Shown piece by piece: positions 41,834-50,324 of a stretch of DNA of 64,000 bases. The stretch covers positions 1 through 64,000 of the forward strand of contig JAFPVR010000002.1 of NCBI GenBank assembly GCA_017395245.1, in the 5' to 3' direction. The notes below the pieces were generated by a model. That model worked only from the letters and a program-made list of their open reading frames with translations. It was not told the origin of the DNA and did not search any database. The number at the start of each line of letters is the position of its first letter. The first letter of the stretch is position 1. The DNA is from Bacteroidales bacterium (GTDB lineage Bacteria > Bacteroidota > Bacteroidia > Bacteroidales > WCHB1-69). The position numbers and the translations under genes are program-made.

Positions 41834-44113
41834 TTATTGGGCAACCTCCCGATAAAGCAGTTTCGTCACTTCGGCAGGGTTGAGCGCCCACTCGTAAGTG
41901 TATGCCTCGTCAGCTTCGTCGGGAGTCTCCACTTTGGTGAGATGCTGTGCCTGGGCTTTGATGTCGAGCAGCTGGCCGATAGAAAGCTTGGCCCCTAATT
42001 TGTGGAGAAGTGCTTCGATGGAGGCACTGTCTAAGCCGCGCACCGTTTGGGAGGTGAAGGGCATCTCAAGCCAGATGATTTCGCGCTTGGCTACGTCAAG
42101 CACGCCGAACACCAGCCCTTTGGAGAGATTGCCCTCGCTGATGCGGACCATGTGCTGGACGCAGGAGGGATCGTAGGCCACGCCTGTTTCTTCGGAGATT
42201 TTCATCGGATTGGCGGAATCCATCCAGCCCACGACCAGATTCGGTGAGAGCGCTCCGTAAGAGTAGGCGTTGCAGGTGAAGGCCACGTATTGTGCGTTGG
42301 CTTTCTCTAACTCCGGAAGCGAAAGCTCAATGTATTCGGCGGTGCCGACCATGTTCGGGATATGCTGGATGTCGCCCGAGTGCTTGGCACCTACACAGGT
42401 CAGGTTGAAGTAGCTGCACTCTTCGACGAAACCGTTCGAAAGAGCGATACGGCAGCTCAGGTCCATGTCCAAATGCTGTTCGGGCAGCCCCTTGCCCCAC
42501 TGCATAAACAGGCGGACGGCATCGCCCTCGACCGGGAAACGAGTCCCCATCAGAGCGCAAGAGGCATCCTGGATGGTGGTGGCTCGGTCGCCCACGCTGA
42601 TCGGGATATTGTAGAGCGAGGGATCGATGTAGAGGGTCTTCGACGTTGTCTTTTGGGCGGCAAAGCTGCGCGTGATGGACGCTTTGTAGAGGTTATTCAC
42701 CTCTTCCACCATCGCCTTGCGGGCCTCTTCGCTGTAGAGCGCAAGCAGCTTGTTGGGTTCGATGGTCTTCATCACACCGGTGATGGGACGGACGATGCGC
42801 TCCTCTTTCGGGTCGAAGTAGATCTCGGCCGCATTGCCGAGGGAAAGAAGCAGACGGGCCGGCAGCTTGTCGGCGATTTCGTTGAAGGCGGCCAGCGTCT
42901 TGTCGCTTCCGAAGCGGAGCATGGAGGCGAACAGACAGCGGGCGAAAAAGCCGGGCCGTTCCTTGAGGAGCGCCAGCGTCTTGTCGGCATCGTTTGCGAT
43001 GCGGGCCTTGTCCACACGGCCCTGCCAGGTGGTGTAGTCCTGCTTGTAGAAAACGTCGAGAATTTCCGCCAAGTGCTCGAAGCCCTTCTTGCGGGAGTAC
43101 TCGCCTAAACGCAGTGCGTGGATCATGCGCACCCACATACCCCGTTTCGGGTTCATGTTCTCGGCGGCCTGTTTCGCGGTCAGCGGAATGGCGTTCATCC
43201 ATCGTGCCGCACATCGGCAGGTCTTGCGGTCGTACTTCAGCATCAGCTTGTTTTTCATCTCTTTGGTAGCGTCCATGCCTCTGTCTAACGGTCCCCAGAG
43301 GTGGAAGTAGAGCTTGCGGGCGTGGGCAACCAGCGTCCGGGGCTCGATAAGTTGCACATAGCCGGTCTTTTCGAACCAGAGATAGCGCAGCACATCGTTG
43401 GGCGTCTTCAGCAGTTTCGATGCCTCGTCGGCCATGTCCTGTTCCACCAGCATCCGGACGACCAGCATGGCGGTCTCCTTCATTGTGATGTTGGGGTTTT
43501 CGGGCAGTGGGAATACGCGGAGCAGCAACTTCAGGGAATCTTGTTGCGTGGCGTCGAGCGGGGTAGCGGAGGTCAGCAGCGACGAGAACAGGTGCTCCAT
43601 GTCCTCTATCGTGAACAGTCGCAGCTCCTTGAGCTTGCTTCCCTGGCCTTTGTAGACGAAGTTGGCTGTTTTGAACGGTGTGCCGCAGAACGGACAGCCG
43701 TTGTAGCGTTCAAGGGGGAAGGTTCCCTCCGGGATGAAGTGGCCGCAGGGCAGGGTGGTGCCTTTGAAACCGGTCTTCGTGGTGAAAAATTGGTTTACGA
43801 TGAAGGTGATGAGGTGGTCGGCGGCGGTTTCGCCCGTGGGCACATTCCATTCCTTGACAAGCGGGACCCAGTTGAGATCCAGCCCGAACACCTCGTTGAT
43901 GCACTCCGCAATCACCGCGAGACGGTAGGGCGAGACGGAATTCAGTGCATGAAGGAGTTCCTCGTTGGCGCAGAAACCATTCTCGTTCAGAAGCTGGATG
44001 AACGCCGCGACGGGTACGGTGATTTCAGAATGCATGTTGATGTCCTCGCGGTTCAGGTCGAGAAACACGGCGCGATAGCGCAGGGCTACGTTTGTCAAAG
44101 TTTTTTTGTCCAT
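41834..44113 (-). CDS. Large RING-like/TerD-like domain protein
   Basis: A 759-residue protein. Near the N-terminus is a RING-like zinc site (LPCGHFIPEG...GCPFCGTPF; Cys123, His125, Cys140, Cys143). The centre is helical. The C-terminal region (about 535-650) matches TerD: VRLFMQWGKGLPEQHLDMDL, then FNL, KHSGDIQHI, GTAEYIELSLPEL and YVAFTCNAYS, parallel to TerD WD...FDLDAS, FYN, THTGD and the E.I.v.L strand. TerD proteins bind calcium and act in tellurite/stress or phage responses. A TerY-like vWA gene is 6 kb away and an RNA-repair set is downstream. I know no described function. Confidence 0.7.
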   Translation of the reverse strand: MDKKTLTNVALRYRAVFLDLNREDINMHSEITVPVAAFIQLLNENGFCANEELLHALNSVSPYRLAVIAECINEVFGLDLNWVPLVKEWNVPTGETAADHLITFIVNQFFTTKTGFKGTTLPCGHFIPEGTFPLERYNGCPFCGTPFKTANFVYKGQGSKLKELRLFTIEDMEHLFSSLLTSATPLDATQQDSLKLLLRVFPLPENPNITMKETAMLVVRMLVEQDMADEASKLLKTPNDVLRYLWFEKTGYVQLIEPRTLVAHARKLYFHLWGPLDRGMDATKEMKNKLMLKYDRKTCRCAARWMNAIPLTAKQAAENMNPKRGMWVRMIHALRLGEYSRKKGFEHLAEILDVFYKQDYTTWQGRVDKARIANDADKTLALLKERPGFFARCLFASMLRFGSDKTLAAFNEIADKLPARLLLSLGNAAEIYFDPKEERIVRPITGVMKTIEPNKLLALYSEEARKAMVEEVNNLYKASITRSFAAQKTTSKTLYIDPSLYNIPISVGDRATTIQDASCALMGTRFPVEGDAVRLFMQWGKGLPEQHLDMDLSCRIALSNGFVEECSYFNLTCVGAKHSGDIQHIPNMVGTAEYIELSLPELEKANAQYVAFTCNAYSYGALSPNLVVGWMDSANPMKISEETGVAYDPSCVQHMVRISEGNLSKGLVFGVLDVAKREIIWLEMPFTSQTVRGLDSASIEALLHKLGAKLSIGQLLDIKAQAQHLTKVETPDEADEAYTYEWALNPAEVTKLLYREVAQ

Positions 44114-44137
44114 AATACTAAAAAAGAAGAGGTAATT

Positions 44138-44188
44138 GAGGAGCTTTTCACTGTGATGGATCAGAAACCCGGTAGTAGTAAGCTCCTC
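44138..44188 (-). promoter_or_regulatory. Leader hairpin with attenuator-like T run (TerD-like gene)
   Basis: On the minus strand GAGGAGCTT pairs with AAGCTCCTC (9 bp); an outer pair AAGAGGT/ACCTCTT is followed by CTTTTTT just before the ATG, like an intrinsic terminator. The structure is kept in the second copy at 50146-50196. Confidence 0.6.
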
Positions 44189-44252
44189 TTAGACCTCTTT
44201 TTATTTGTTATCCGTTGAGATTCATGAATACGATTTACTTAGTTTTCGGCGG

Positions 44253-44260
44253 CAAAGATA
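44253..44260 (-). promoter_or_regulatory. -7 promoter box TATCTTTG for the TerD-like/RNA-repair operon
   Basis: TATCTTTGCCGCCG on the minus strand gives a leader of about 135 bp that contains the hairpin. Copy 2 has the same box with a 47-bp insertion right after it. Confidence 0.7.
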
Positions 44261-44301
44261 CATTATTTTTTATATCGTTTCTCGATAATTACGGATAGTC
44301 C

Positions 44302-45885
44302 CTAATTAACCAAGTATTCCCCCACCGTCATCGTCTCCCGCTCGAAGGCCACGCCGACTTTGACGACCTGGCGGCCTTCGGTTTGATAGGGTAGGGCGTA
44401 GTTGTGGCTGTTGATCTGGTCGATGGCTTCCTGCGCGGTGCCGTTTACCTTCAGTTCGAAGACGTAGGTGGTGCCGGGCATCTGAACCACAAAGTCGATG
44501 CGGCCGCCTGCGCACTTCACCTGTGTGCGGGCATATACATTCAACATGTTGAATATCAGCCAGAAGGTGTATTCGTAGAAGCCTTCATAGTTCTTCACGT
44601 CTTTCAGCTTTTCTTTGAAACCCTCCACGTAGGGGATGCCGGCGAGGAAGGTTTTCATCTCTTGCATGGCGGTGTGGAGGTCGTTTTTCTTCAATGCGCG
44701 CCAGAACTTCAGGGCGAAGCCATCCTGCACGTAGCTGCCGTCCAACCCGATGTAGGTGGGGGTCAGTCCATCAATGAACCCCGTGCGAACCTCGTTGTTG
44801 GGGATGGCCAGGATGTAGGAATTGGACTCTCGGTCGTAGTCCTTGATGGTGAGGTAGCCGGTCTGGTAGAGCAGCGGCAGGGCGGTGTTCATGGCCTCTG
44901 AGGGACGGTCGAAAGCGGTGGCTGAGGCTTCGATGCGCTCCAGGGTGGTGATATCGGTGCGAAAGTGCTGCATCTGGCGGATGAGGAAGGTGGGCGTTCC
45001 GCTATCGAACCAGTAGTTGGCTACTTTTTGTTGCAAAAAGCATTTCAACAGGCTAAAAGGATTATATACATCCGGTGATTTTTCCGAAAAACGGTATCCA
45101 TCGTACTGCCGTTTCAGCTTGGCGTGCATCTCTTCGGGGGTGCACTCGTAGGCCTCGGCCAGCATCGCAATGTCGGGTGCCATCTGGGTGGCGAACTCCT
45201 CTTCCGTGATGCCGCAGATGGCGGCATACTTGGCATCCATCGAAACGTTCGTGAGGTTGTTGATGGTGGAGAAGATGCTGAGTTGCGAAAATTTGGTGAT
45301 GCCCGTGATGAAACAGAAGCGGATCATGGCTTCGGAAGCTTTCAGCGGTTGGTAGAACTCTTGCATCACGCGGCGGAATTCCGGCAGAAGTGACTCTTCG
45401 TGCAGCACATCCAGCAGGGGGGCGTCGTATTCGTCGATGATGACGGCCACCTGCTTGCCCGTTTTCTGGTAAGCCCGGCGGATAAGCCCCTGGAATTTTT
45501 CGCCGGGAGTCTTCTCGCTTTCTTTCGAACCAAACGCCTCCTCAATAGGTTCGAGCAGCAACGATAGCTTTCGTTGCAATTCCTCTGATGAGGGTTTGTT
45601 CTTGGCGGTGCTCAAATCCAAATGGATGACAGGATATCGCGCCCACTCCGTTTCCAAATCCATAATCTTCAACCCCTCGAAAAGCTCCTTTTGGCCTTTG
45701 AAGTATGCTTCTAATGTAGTGGCTAATAATGATTTGCCGAATCTGCGGGGGCGGCTCAGGAAGACAAACAGGCTCTCCTTGGTCATCTTCCACACCAAGT
45801 CGGTTTTGTCGATGTAGAGGTAACCTTCTTCACGGAGACGGGAGAAGGTCTGTATTCCAACGGGATATTTGCGGGCAGTGCTCAT
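44302..45885 (-). CDS. AAA-ATPase-like protein with PD-(D/E)XK nuclease domain (PF09820/PF08011 type)
   Basis: A 527-residue protein. N-terminal P-loop region: YPVGIQTFSRLREEGYLYIDKT, RPRRFGKSLLATTLEAYF (Walker A) and VAVIIDEYDAPLLD (Walker B). C-terminal nuclease-like region: GRIDFVVQMPGTTYVFELKV with the D...ExK signature, then QEAIDQINSHNYALPY. These proteins are abundant, often in multiple copies, in Bacteroidetes; the function is unknown. The ATG at 45885 follows a promoter box. Confidence 0.85.
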   Translation of the reverse strand: MSTARKYPVGIQTFSRLREEGYLYIDKTDLVWKMTKESLFVFLSRPRRFGKSLLATTLEAYFKGQKELFEGLKIMDLETEWARYPVIHLDLSTAKNKPSSEELQRKLSLLLEPIEEAFGSKESEKTPGEKFQGLIRRAYQKTGKQVAVIIDEYDAPLLDVLHEESLLPEFRRVMQEFYQPLKASEAMIRFCFITGITKFSQLSIFSTINNLTNVSMDAKYAAICGITEEEFATQMAPDIAMLAEAYECTPEEMHAKLKRQYDGYRFSEKSPDVYNPFSLLKCFLQQKVANYWFDSGTPTFLIRQMQHFRTDITTLERIEASATAFDRPSEAMNTALPLLYQTGYLTIKDYDRESNSYILAIPNNEVRTGFIDGLTPTYIGLDGSYVQDGFALKFWRALKKNDLHTAMQEMKTFLAGIPYVEGFKEKLKDVKNYEGFYEYTFWLIFNMLNVYARTQVKCAGGRIDFVVQMPGTTYVFELKVNGTAQEAIDQINSHNYALPYQTEGRQVVKVGVAFERETMTVGEYLVN

Positions 45886-45905
45886 AACAAATGAATTTTC
45901 CGCGG

Positions 45906-45913
45906 CAAAGATA
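45906..45913 (-). promoter_or_regulatory. -7 promoter box TATCTTTG
   Basis: Minus-strand TATCTTTG 20 bp before the ATG at 45885. Confidence 0.7.
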
Positions 45914-45992
45914 GACAAAAATTCTAATTTTTCCTGTCTTCAGTGTCAATTTTTTTTCAGCGAATCCACATCAGATATATGTAACCTTTTTG

Positions 45993-46000
45993 TATTTTTG
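45993..46000 (+). promoter_or_regulatory. -7 promoter box TATTTTTG for the barrel gene
   Basis: TATTTTTG with an upstream CCTTTTTG. The leader of about 130 bp contains a simple repeat. Confidence 0.65.
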
Positions 46001-46011
46001 CATCTTCTTAG

Positions 46012-46063
46012 TGATTAGAGATTGGTGATTGGTGATTAGTGATTGGTGATTAGTGATTAGTGA
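46012..46063 (+). repeat. Simple 'gtgattagtgattg' repeat in a leader
   Basis: Units gtgattagagattg, gtgattggtgattag, tgattggtgattag and tgattagtgatgg. It lies between promoter and start codon, as does the complementary family at 11945-11992. Confidence 0.75.
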
Positions 46064-46133
46064 TGGGTATAATATTTTCGATGTTGTTTCGTTAAGCGGG
46101 ATAGATATGAAGGATTCTATAATTCGTAAGATA

Positions 46134-46760
46134 ATGAAAAAGAGTTTATTACTGTTGTTGTTTTGTGTGTCGTTCGGGTTGGGATTGTTTGCGCAGGAGG
46201 ATGACTCTGACTGGCGCCAGACGTTCAAGCGGCACGAGTTCTCGCTCAGTGTCGGCGATCCGACAATGGCGAACTTAACCCGAAAGGGGAAATTTTCAGG
46301 AAACGCTATGACCTCCTGGTTGGACGTCCCTACCTACACCAATGTCTATACCACGGCACCCATCACATTGGGCTACCGTTTCCGGCTGTTGAAGTGGCTG
46401 TGGCTTGGCGGCGACATCACCTATTGTGGCTTCTTCGGCACCTCCCGCAACATCTATACGGAGGAACCGGTTTATAGGTATCGCGATAATTCAGTGAGCA
46501 TCATGCCCTCTATCCGCTTTTCCTATCTCAACCGCGAGCACGTCACCCTCTACAGCGGTTTTACGTCGGGATTGCGGTTCGGCGTGTCGGAAGCCTACAA
46601 CGAGAAGCGCGTGTATGTCCGGCTGCCCTTCCAGGTGACGCTTTTCGGCGTTTCCGCCGGCAGTCAGAGCTGGTTCGGGTTCGCGGAGCTTGGGGTCGGT
46701 TTCCAGGGAATCGCCAAAGCAGGCTTCGGATACCGTTTCAACGGGAAGAACAAACAATAA
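46134..46760 (+). CDS. Outer-membrane beta-barrel protein
   Basis: A 208-residue protein with a signal peptide (KSLLLLLFCVSFGLGLFAQ) and repeated amphipathic strands (PITLGYRFRLLKWLWLGGDI, IRFSYLNREHVTLYSGFTSG), ending in AKAGFGYRFNGKNK. The start at 46134 begins the signal peptide; an in-frame ATG at 46107 is possible. The lipoprotein gene follows 18 bp later, so both are likely made together. Confidence 0.65.
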   Translation: MKKSLLLLLFCVSFGLGLFAQEDDSDWRQTFKRHEFSLSVGDPTMANLTRKGKFSGNAMTSWLDVPTYTNVYTTAPITLGYRFRLLKWLWLGGDITYCGFFGTSRNIYTEEPVYRYRDNSVSIMPSIRFSYLNREHVTLYSGFTSGLRFGVSEAYNEKRVYVRLPFQVTLFGVSAGSQSWFGFAELGVGFQGIAKAGFGYRFNGKNKQ

Positions 46761-46778
46761 CCTTAATATCAATACATT

Positions 46779-47723
46779 ATGAAAAAGATATTCCGAATAT
46801 TAGGCATAGCTATCTTGTTGACGGCCCTCTTGAACAGTTGTAAGGTGGAGGACAATTCCGTCAAACAGTTGAACGAGAACGGCATGAAGATCACGAGCTA
46901 TTGGCAAGCGGCCACCCACCAATTGCTGATGTCCACTCCGAATACGGTGTTCCATTTCAACGCCTGGCTCTCCGCGCCGGAGGAGGAACGTCCGGCAATC
47001 GAAGACAAGTATTTTACATACAGTAAACTACGTCCCATATCCGACCAGGAATGGGAGGTTGTCCTCAACGGCCGCACCCTTTGTCGCATCCATACGGGCG
47101 GAACGTTGCTCTCGACCCCTAATGCCGAATGGACGGTGGTGGATTATGATCAATCCGGACGGGTTCGGGATATGCTCCCGTTCGGAAAGGACTCTGTTGG
47201 GATAACGTTACGACACATCGGGAACAAGTGGAGCGTGGAGACCGATGGTCAGGAAGGGATGGCTGCCAGTGCCGACTATATCCCCTTCTATAGTTTCACC
47301 ATTGAACCAGAGTCTGGGGTGATTCCCGCCGATTTGAACGATTGTCGCTGTGTTGTCGAGGGCTCCGGACGCTACGCATTCCGCACGTACCGGTATATGG
47401 ACAATGCCAACGGTCAAGTGGAGATTCACAATTACATCGACTTTGACTTGGACGCGGCGGCCACGGACGATCTTCACGACTGGGAGGACGGTCTTCTGGT
47501 TATGCGGGTTTATGCGGACATGAACGCATTTGAAGCCGGTGCCACCAACCGTGAGCAGTACGATGATTTGTTCATTCGCGATCGGCTTTCCCTCCGGGGT
47601 GGGAGCCAGTACGCCGAAATCACCATGCACGACGTGACGGAGACTTGGCCGGTGGCGCGGTTGGAATCATTTGACCATTGGGGGTGCGGGAATTTCCTTG
47701 CCGCCCTGTTGGAACTGTTCTAA
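46779..47723 (+). CDS. Hypothetical lipoprotein
   Basis: A 314-residue protein with lipobox ALLNSC. The mature part is beta-rich with Trp and Tyr residues and a conserved-looking C-terminal RDRLSLRGGSQYAEITMHDV. It resembles Bacteroidales lipoproteins of unknown function; I cannot name the family. It ends 42 bp before the insertion element. Confidence 0.6.
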   Translation: MKKIFRILGIAILLTALLNSCKVEDNSVKQLNENGMKITSYWQAATHQLLMSTPNTVFHFNAWLSAPEEERPAIEDKYFTYSKLRPISDQEWEVVLNGRTLCRIHTGGTLLSTPNAEWTVVDYDQSGRVRDMLPFGKDSVGITLRHIGNKWSVETDGQEGMAASADYIPFYSFTIEPESGVIPADLNDCRCVVEGSGRYAFRTYRYMDNANGQVEIHNYIDFDLDAAATDDLHDWEDGLLVMRVYADMNAFEAGATNREQYDDLFIRDRLSLRGGSQYAEITMHDVTETWPVARLESFDHWGCGNFLAALLELF

Positions 47724-47941
47724 TACGATTGCCTTTTGTGATTCGGTTGTCCCATAAAAAAAGGGGGTGTGTCAAAAGTCACGTTTGGCACACTCTTATT
47801 TTTTGTGTGACGATGTGTGGTGGCTTATCGAAATGTTTGTGCTGATTTTTTCTGTGTCGTGTTTGTTTGTGCGACCGCGATGTGGTTCGCGAGGAGGGTT
47901 GCCAGCGTGATTTTTTTCAAAAAATTGCCTTTTTGACCTTC

Positions 47942-49382
47942 TTACGCCGTCATCCGGGCGTATTTTTGGATATTGAAGGCAATGGCGAAGAGACCAAAGT
48001 CCATATTGACCTTGTCCTTGCCCCGGTGTCTGAACCGCTTGTACTGCTTGTTGAATTTCATCTGACCGAAGACGGCTTCCGGCTCTATCGGCCGCCTGCT
48101 CCGGTGCGTCAGTCCCTCCTCGCCGAGCAGCTTCTCCCTTGCACGTTGTTTGTATTTCCTCAGATGGTGGTTCACGCTGATGACCCTGTTGCCTTGCTTT
48201 CCCTTGTAACAGACGCATCTGAGCGGGCATCCCGAGCAGTTCTGCGCCTCATAGTTCGTGATGTAGCTTGTGTAGCCGTTCTCGTTTTTTCTGCTGAAAG
48301 TACCGATGTTGTGCATCCGCTGCCCGATGGGGCACACGTAGAAGTCTCCCTCCTCGTTGTAGTGGAGGTTCTCCTGTCGCGAGATGTCTTGCTGAAATGG
48401 ACGATGCTGCTCCTTGTGGAAGAGAGGGTACTTGACGAAGGCCTCCACATCGTTGGCCTCCATGAATTCGTAGTTCTCCTCGCTGCCGTAGCCGGAGTCC
48501 GCCACCGCCTTGCGCGGGTATGCGCCGTAGGCTTCCGCATGGCGCGACAGGAAATCCGGCAACGTAGTCGTATCGGTGGGGTTCCAGTACAGGGCGTAGT
48601 TGATGATGAACTGGCCGCTGGTCCCTATCTGCAGGTTGTAGCCCGGCCTGCTTCTCCTGCATCTTGCCCAACTCCCTGGCCACTTTCTCCCGCTCCCTTT
48701 TCGCCTGCTTCTCCTCTTCCGTGCTCTCCGGCATCTTGGCGTTCTCAGCGTTGATTTTCTCCACGATGCCCTGCAGGGAGGCCGAGTCCAAGGCGACGGG
48801 TTCGGACGCCTGTTCCTCGCTGTTGTCCTGGGTGATGCCTTCCTCTATCTGCTGCAACACGCCGAGGATTTTCTTCTCCAGCTTCGCCTTGTTCCGCTCC
48901 ACCGTCTTGCGCCACACGAACGTGTACTTGTTGGCCACGGACTCCACCTTCGTGCCGTCGATGTATTGCACGTCAAGGCTCAGCACCCCCTCCTCCACCA
49001 AATGCTCCACAACCTGGACGAACAGTCCGTTGATCTGGTCTTTCACGTGCCCGCTGCGGAAGCGGTTGATCGTGCTGTACGAAGGATGCTCGTTGCCCGA
49101 CAGCCACATGTAGTATATGTCACGGAGCATAGCGCTCTCTATGCGGCGGCACGAGTATGTGTTGTTCATGTACGCGTAGAACACCACCTTCAGCATCATG
49201 CGGGGATGATACGGGGGACAGCCGAACGCCTCGTAAGTCTCTATCAGCGAGTCTATGTTCAGGCCGTCAACTATGCGGCCGACGATGCGCACTGGGGCGT
49301 TCTCGGGGATGTTCTCGCCCAAATCCGATGGAAAAAGCACTGTCTGCCCTTGGGGATACGATTTAAATTGTATTTTTGCCAT
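47942..49382 (-). pseudogene. Transposase of an IS1182-type element, frameshifted
   Basis: The first frame (49382 to about 48640) begins MAKIQFKSYPQGQ, with the N-terminal DUF772-like region (YHPRMMLKVVFYAYMNNTYS) and first acidic motif VQYIDGTKVESVANKY. The second frame (about 48640 to 47942) continues GYNLQIGTSGQFI, VADSGYGSEENYEF and IEPEAVFGQMKFNKQYKRFR. The two meet at EKQA/GYNLQI, where intact IS1182 transposases have about 30 more residues (the SKTDPDATFM-type segment). A deletion therefore removed that part and shifted the frame. Confidence 0.85.
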
Positions 49383-49399
49383 CTCTTTTAGTTATGCCG

Positions 49400-49407
49400 C
49401 AAAGATA
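49400..49407 (-). promoter_or_regulatory. -7 promoter box TATCTTTG of the transposase
   Basis: Minus-strand TATCTTTG 18 bp before the transposase ATG. Confidence 0.65.
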
Positions 49408-49495
49408 CAAAAATCTTTGACACGGCAAAGCCCTAACCCGCCAAAGTTAGGGCTTTTTTGCAAAAAAAGGGCGAGTCACTTTTGACACACCCTCA

Positions 49496-50121
49496 CATGT
49501 TTTCGGCGGCCTGTTTCGCGGTCAGCGGAATGGCATTCATCCATCGTGCCGCACATCTACAGGTCTTGCGGTCGTACTTCAGCATCAGCTTGTTTTTCAT
49601 CTCTTTGGCAGCGTCCATGCCTCTGTCTAACGGTCCCCAGAGGTGGAAATAGAGTTTGCGGGCGTGCGCGACCAGCGTTTTGAACGGTGTGCCGCAGAAC
49701 GGACAGCCGTTGTAGCGCTCTAAGGGGAAGGTTCCCTCCGGGATGAAGTGGCCGCAGGGTAGGGTAGTCCCTTTGAAACCGGTCTTCGTGGTGAAAAATT
49801 GGTTGACGATGAAGGTGATGAGGTGGTCGGTGGCGGTTTCGCCGGTGGGCACATTCCATTCCTTGACAAGCGGGGCCCAGTTGAGGTCCAGCCCGAACAC
49901 CTCGTTGATGCACTCCGCAATCACCACGAGACGGTAGGGCGAGACGGAATTCAGTGCATGAAGGAGTTTCTCGTTGGCGCAGAAACCGTTCTCGTTCAGA
50001 AGCTGGATGAACGCCGCGACGGGTACGGTGATTTCAGAATGCATGTTGATGTCCTCGCGGTTCAGGTCGAGAAACACGGCGCGATAGCGCAGGGCTACGT
50101 TTGTCAAAGTTTTTTGTCCAT
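49496..50121 (-). pseudogene. Truncated, frameshifted copy of the RING/TerD-like gene
   Basis: It repeats the start of the gene at 41834-44113 with few differences. Three defects are visible. The run of T after the start has six instead of seven bases (50110-50115), giving a stop at codon 6. An internal deletion joins PFCGTPFKT directly to LVAHARKLYF, removing about 120 codons after the zinc site. The 3' part is cut at AAENM by the insertion element. The region upstream of the ATG is also copied. Confidence 0.9.
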
Positions 50122-50145
50122 AATACTAAAAAAGAAGAGGTAATT

Positions 50146-50196
50146 GAGGAGCTTTTCACTGTGATGGGTCAGAAACCCGGTAGTAGTAAGCTCCTC
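50146..50196 (-). promoter_or_regulatory. Leader hairpin, second copy
   Basis: Same 9-bp stem GAGGAGCTT/AAGCTCCTC and same T run as 44138-44188. Differences fall mostly outside the stem. Confidence 0.6.
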
Positions 50197-50257
50197 TTGG
50201 ACCTCTTTTTATTTGTTATCTGTTAAGATTCATAAATGCGGCATATTCAGTTTTCGG

Positions 50258-50304
50258 TTTTTGTTAAGTTGTTTGCGGCAAGAATGCCGCCTGCTCCTAA
50301 AACG
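50258..50304 (-). repeat. Structured leader repeat, copy 4 (shortened, 47-bp insertion)
   Basis: On the minus strand it reads cgttttaggagcaggcggc... with hairpin GCGGCATTCTTGCCGC. Compared with the first gene copy (ttcgg|cggcaaagata at 44246-44260) it is an extra 47 bp inserted just after the promoter box. Confidence 0.8.
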
Positions 50305-50307
50305 CGG

Positions 50308-50315
50308 CAAAGATA
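50308..50315 (-). promoter_or_regulatory. -7 promoter box TATCTTTG of the broken TerD-like copy
   Basis: Matches the box of copy 1 (44253-44260) and lies just before the inserted leader repeat. Confidence 0.65.
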
Positions 50316-50324
50316 CAAAAAATA

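Larger units (their letters stand above)
47765..49492 (-). mobile_element. Decayed IS1182-family insertion sequence
   Basis: About 1.73 kb bounded by inverted ends GGGTGTGTCAAAAGT (47765-47779) and its complement (49478-49492). It holds one broken transposase gene. A hairpin agccctaac...gttagggct with a T run (49429-49460) lies inside the right end. The right end abuts the broken TerD-like copy in mid-gene; the left end is next to an unrelated gap, so the other half of the target is gone. No target duplication is evident. Confidence 0.8.

Noticed and set aside
47867..48754. Long plus-strand frame across the insertion element
   Set aside because: It is the complement of the transposase second frame and shows no family resemblance.
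47765..49492. Two separate transposase genes in the element
   Set aside because: The two frames are the front and back of one IS1182-type transposase joined at a deletion, and neither contains all catalytic residues.
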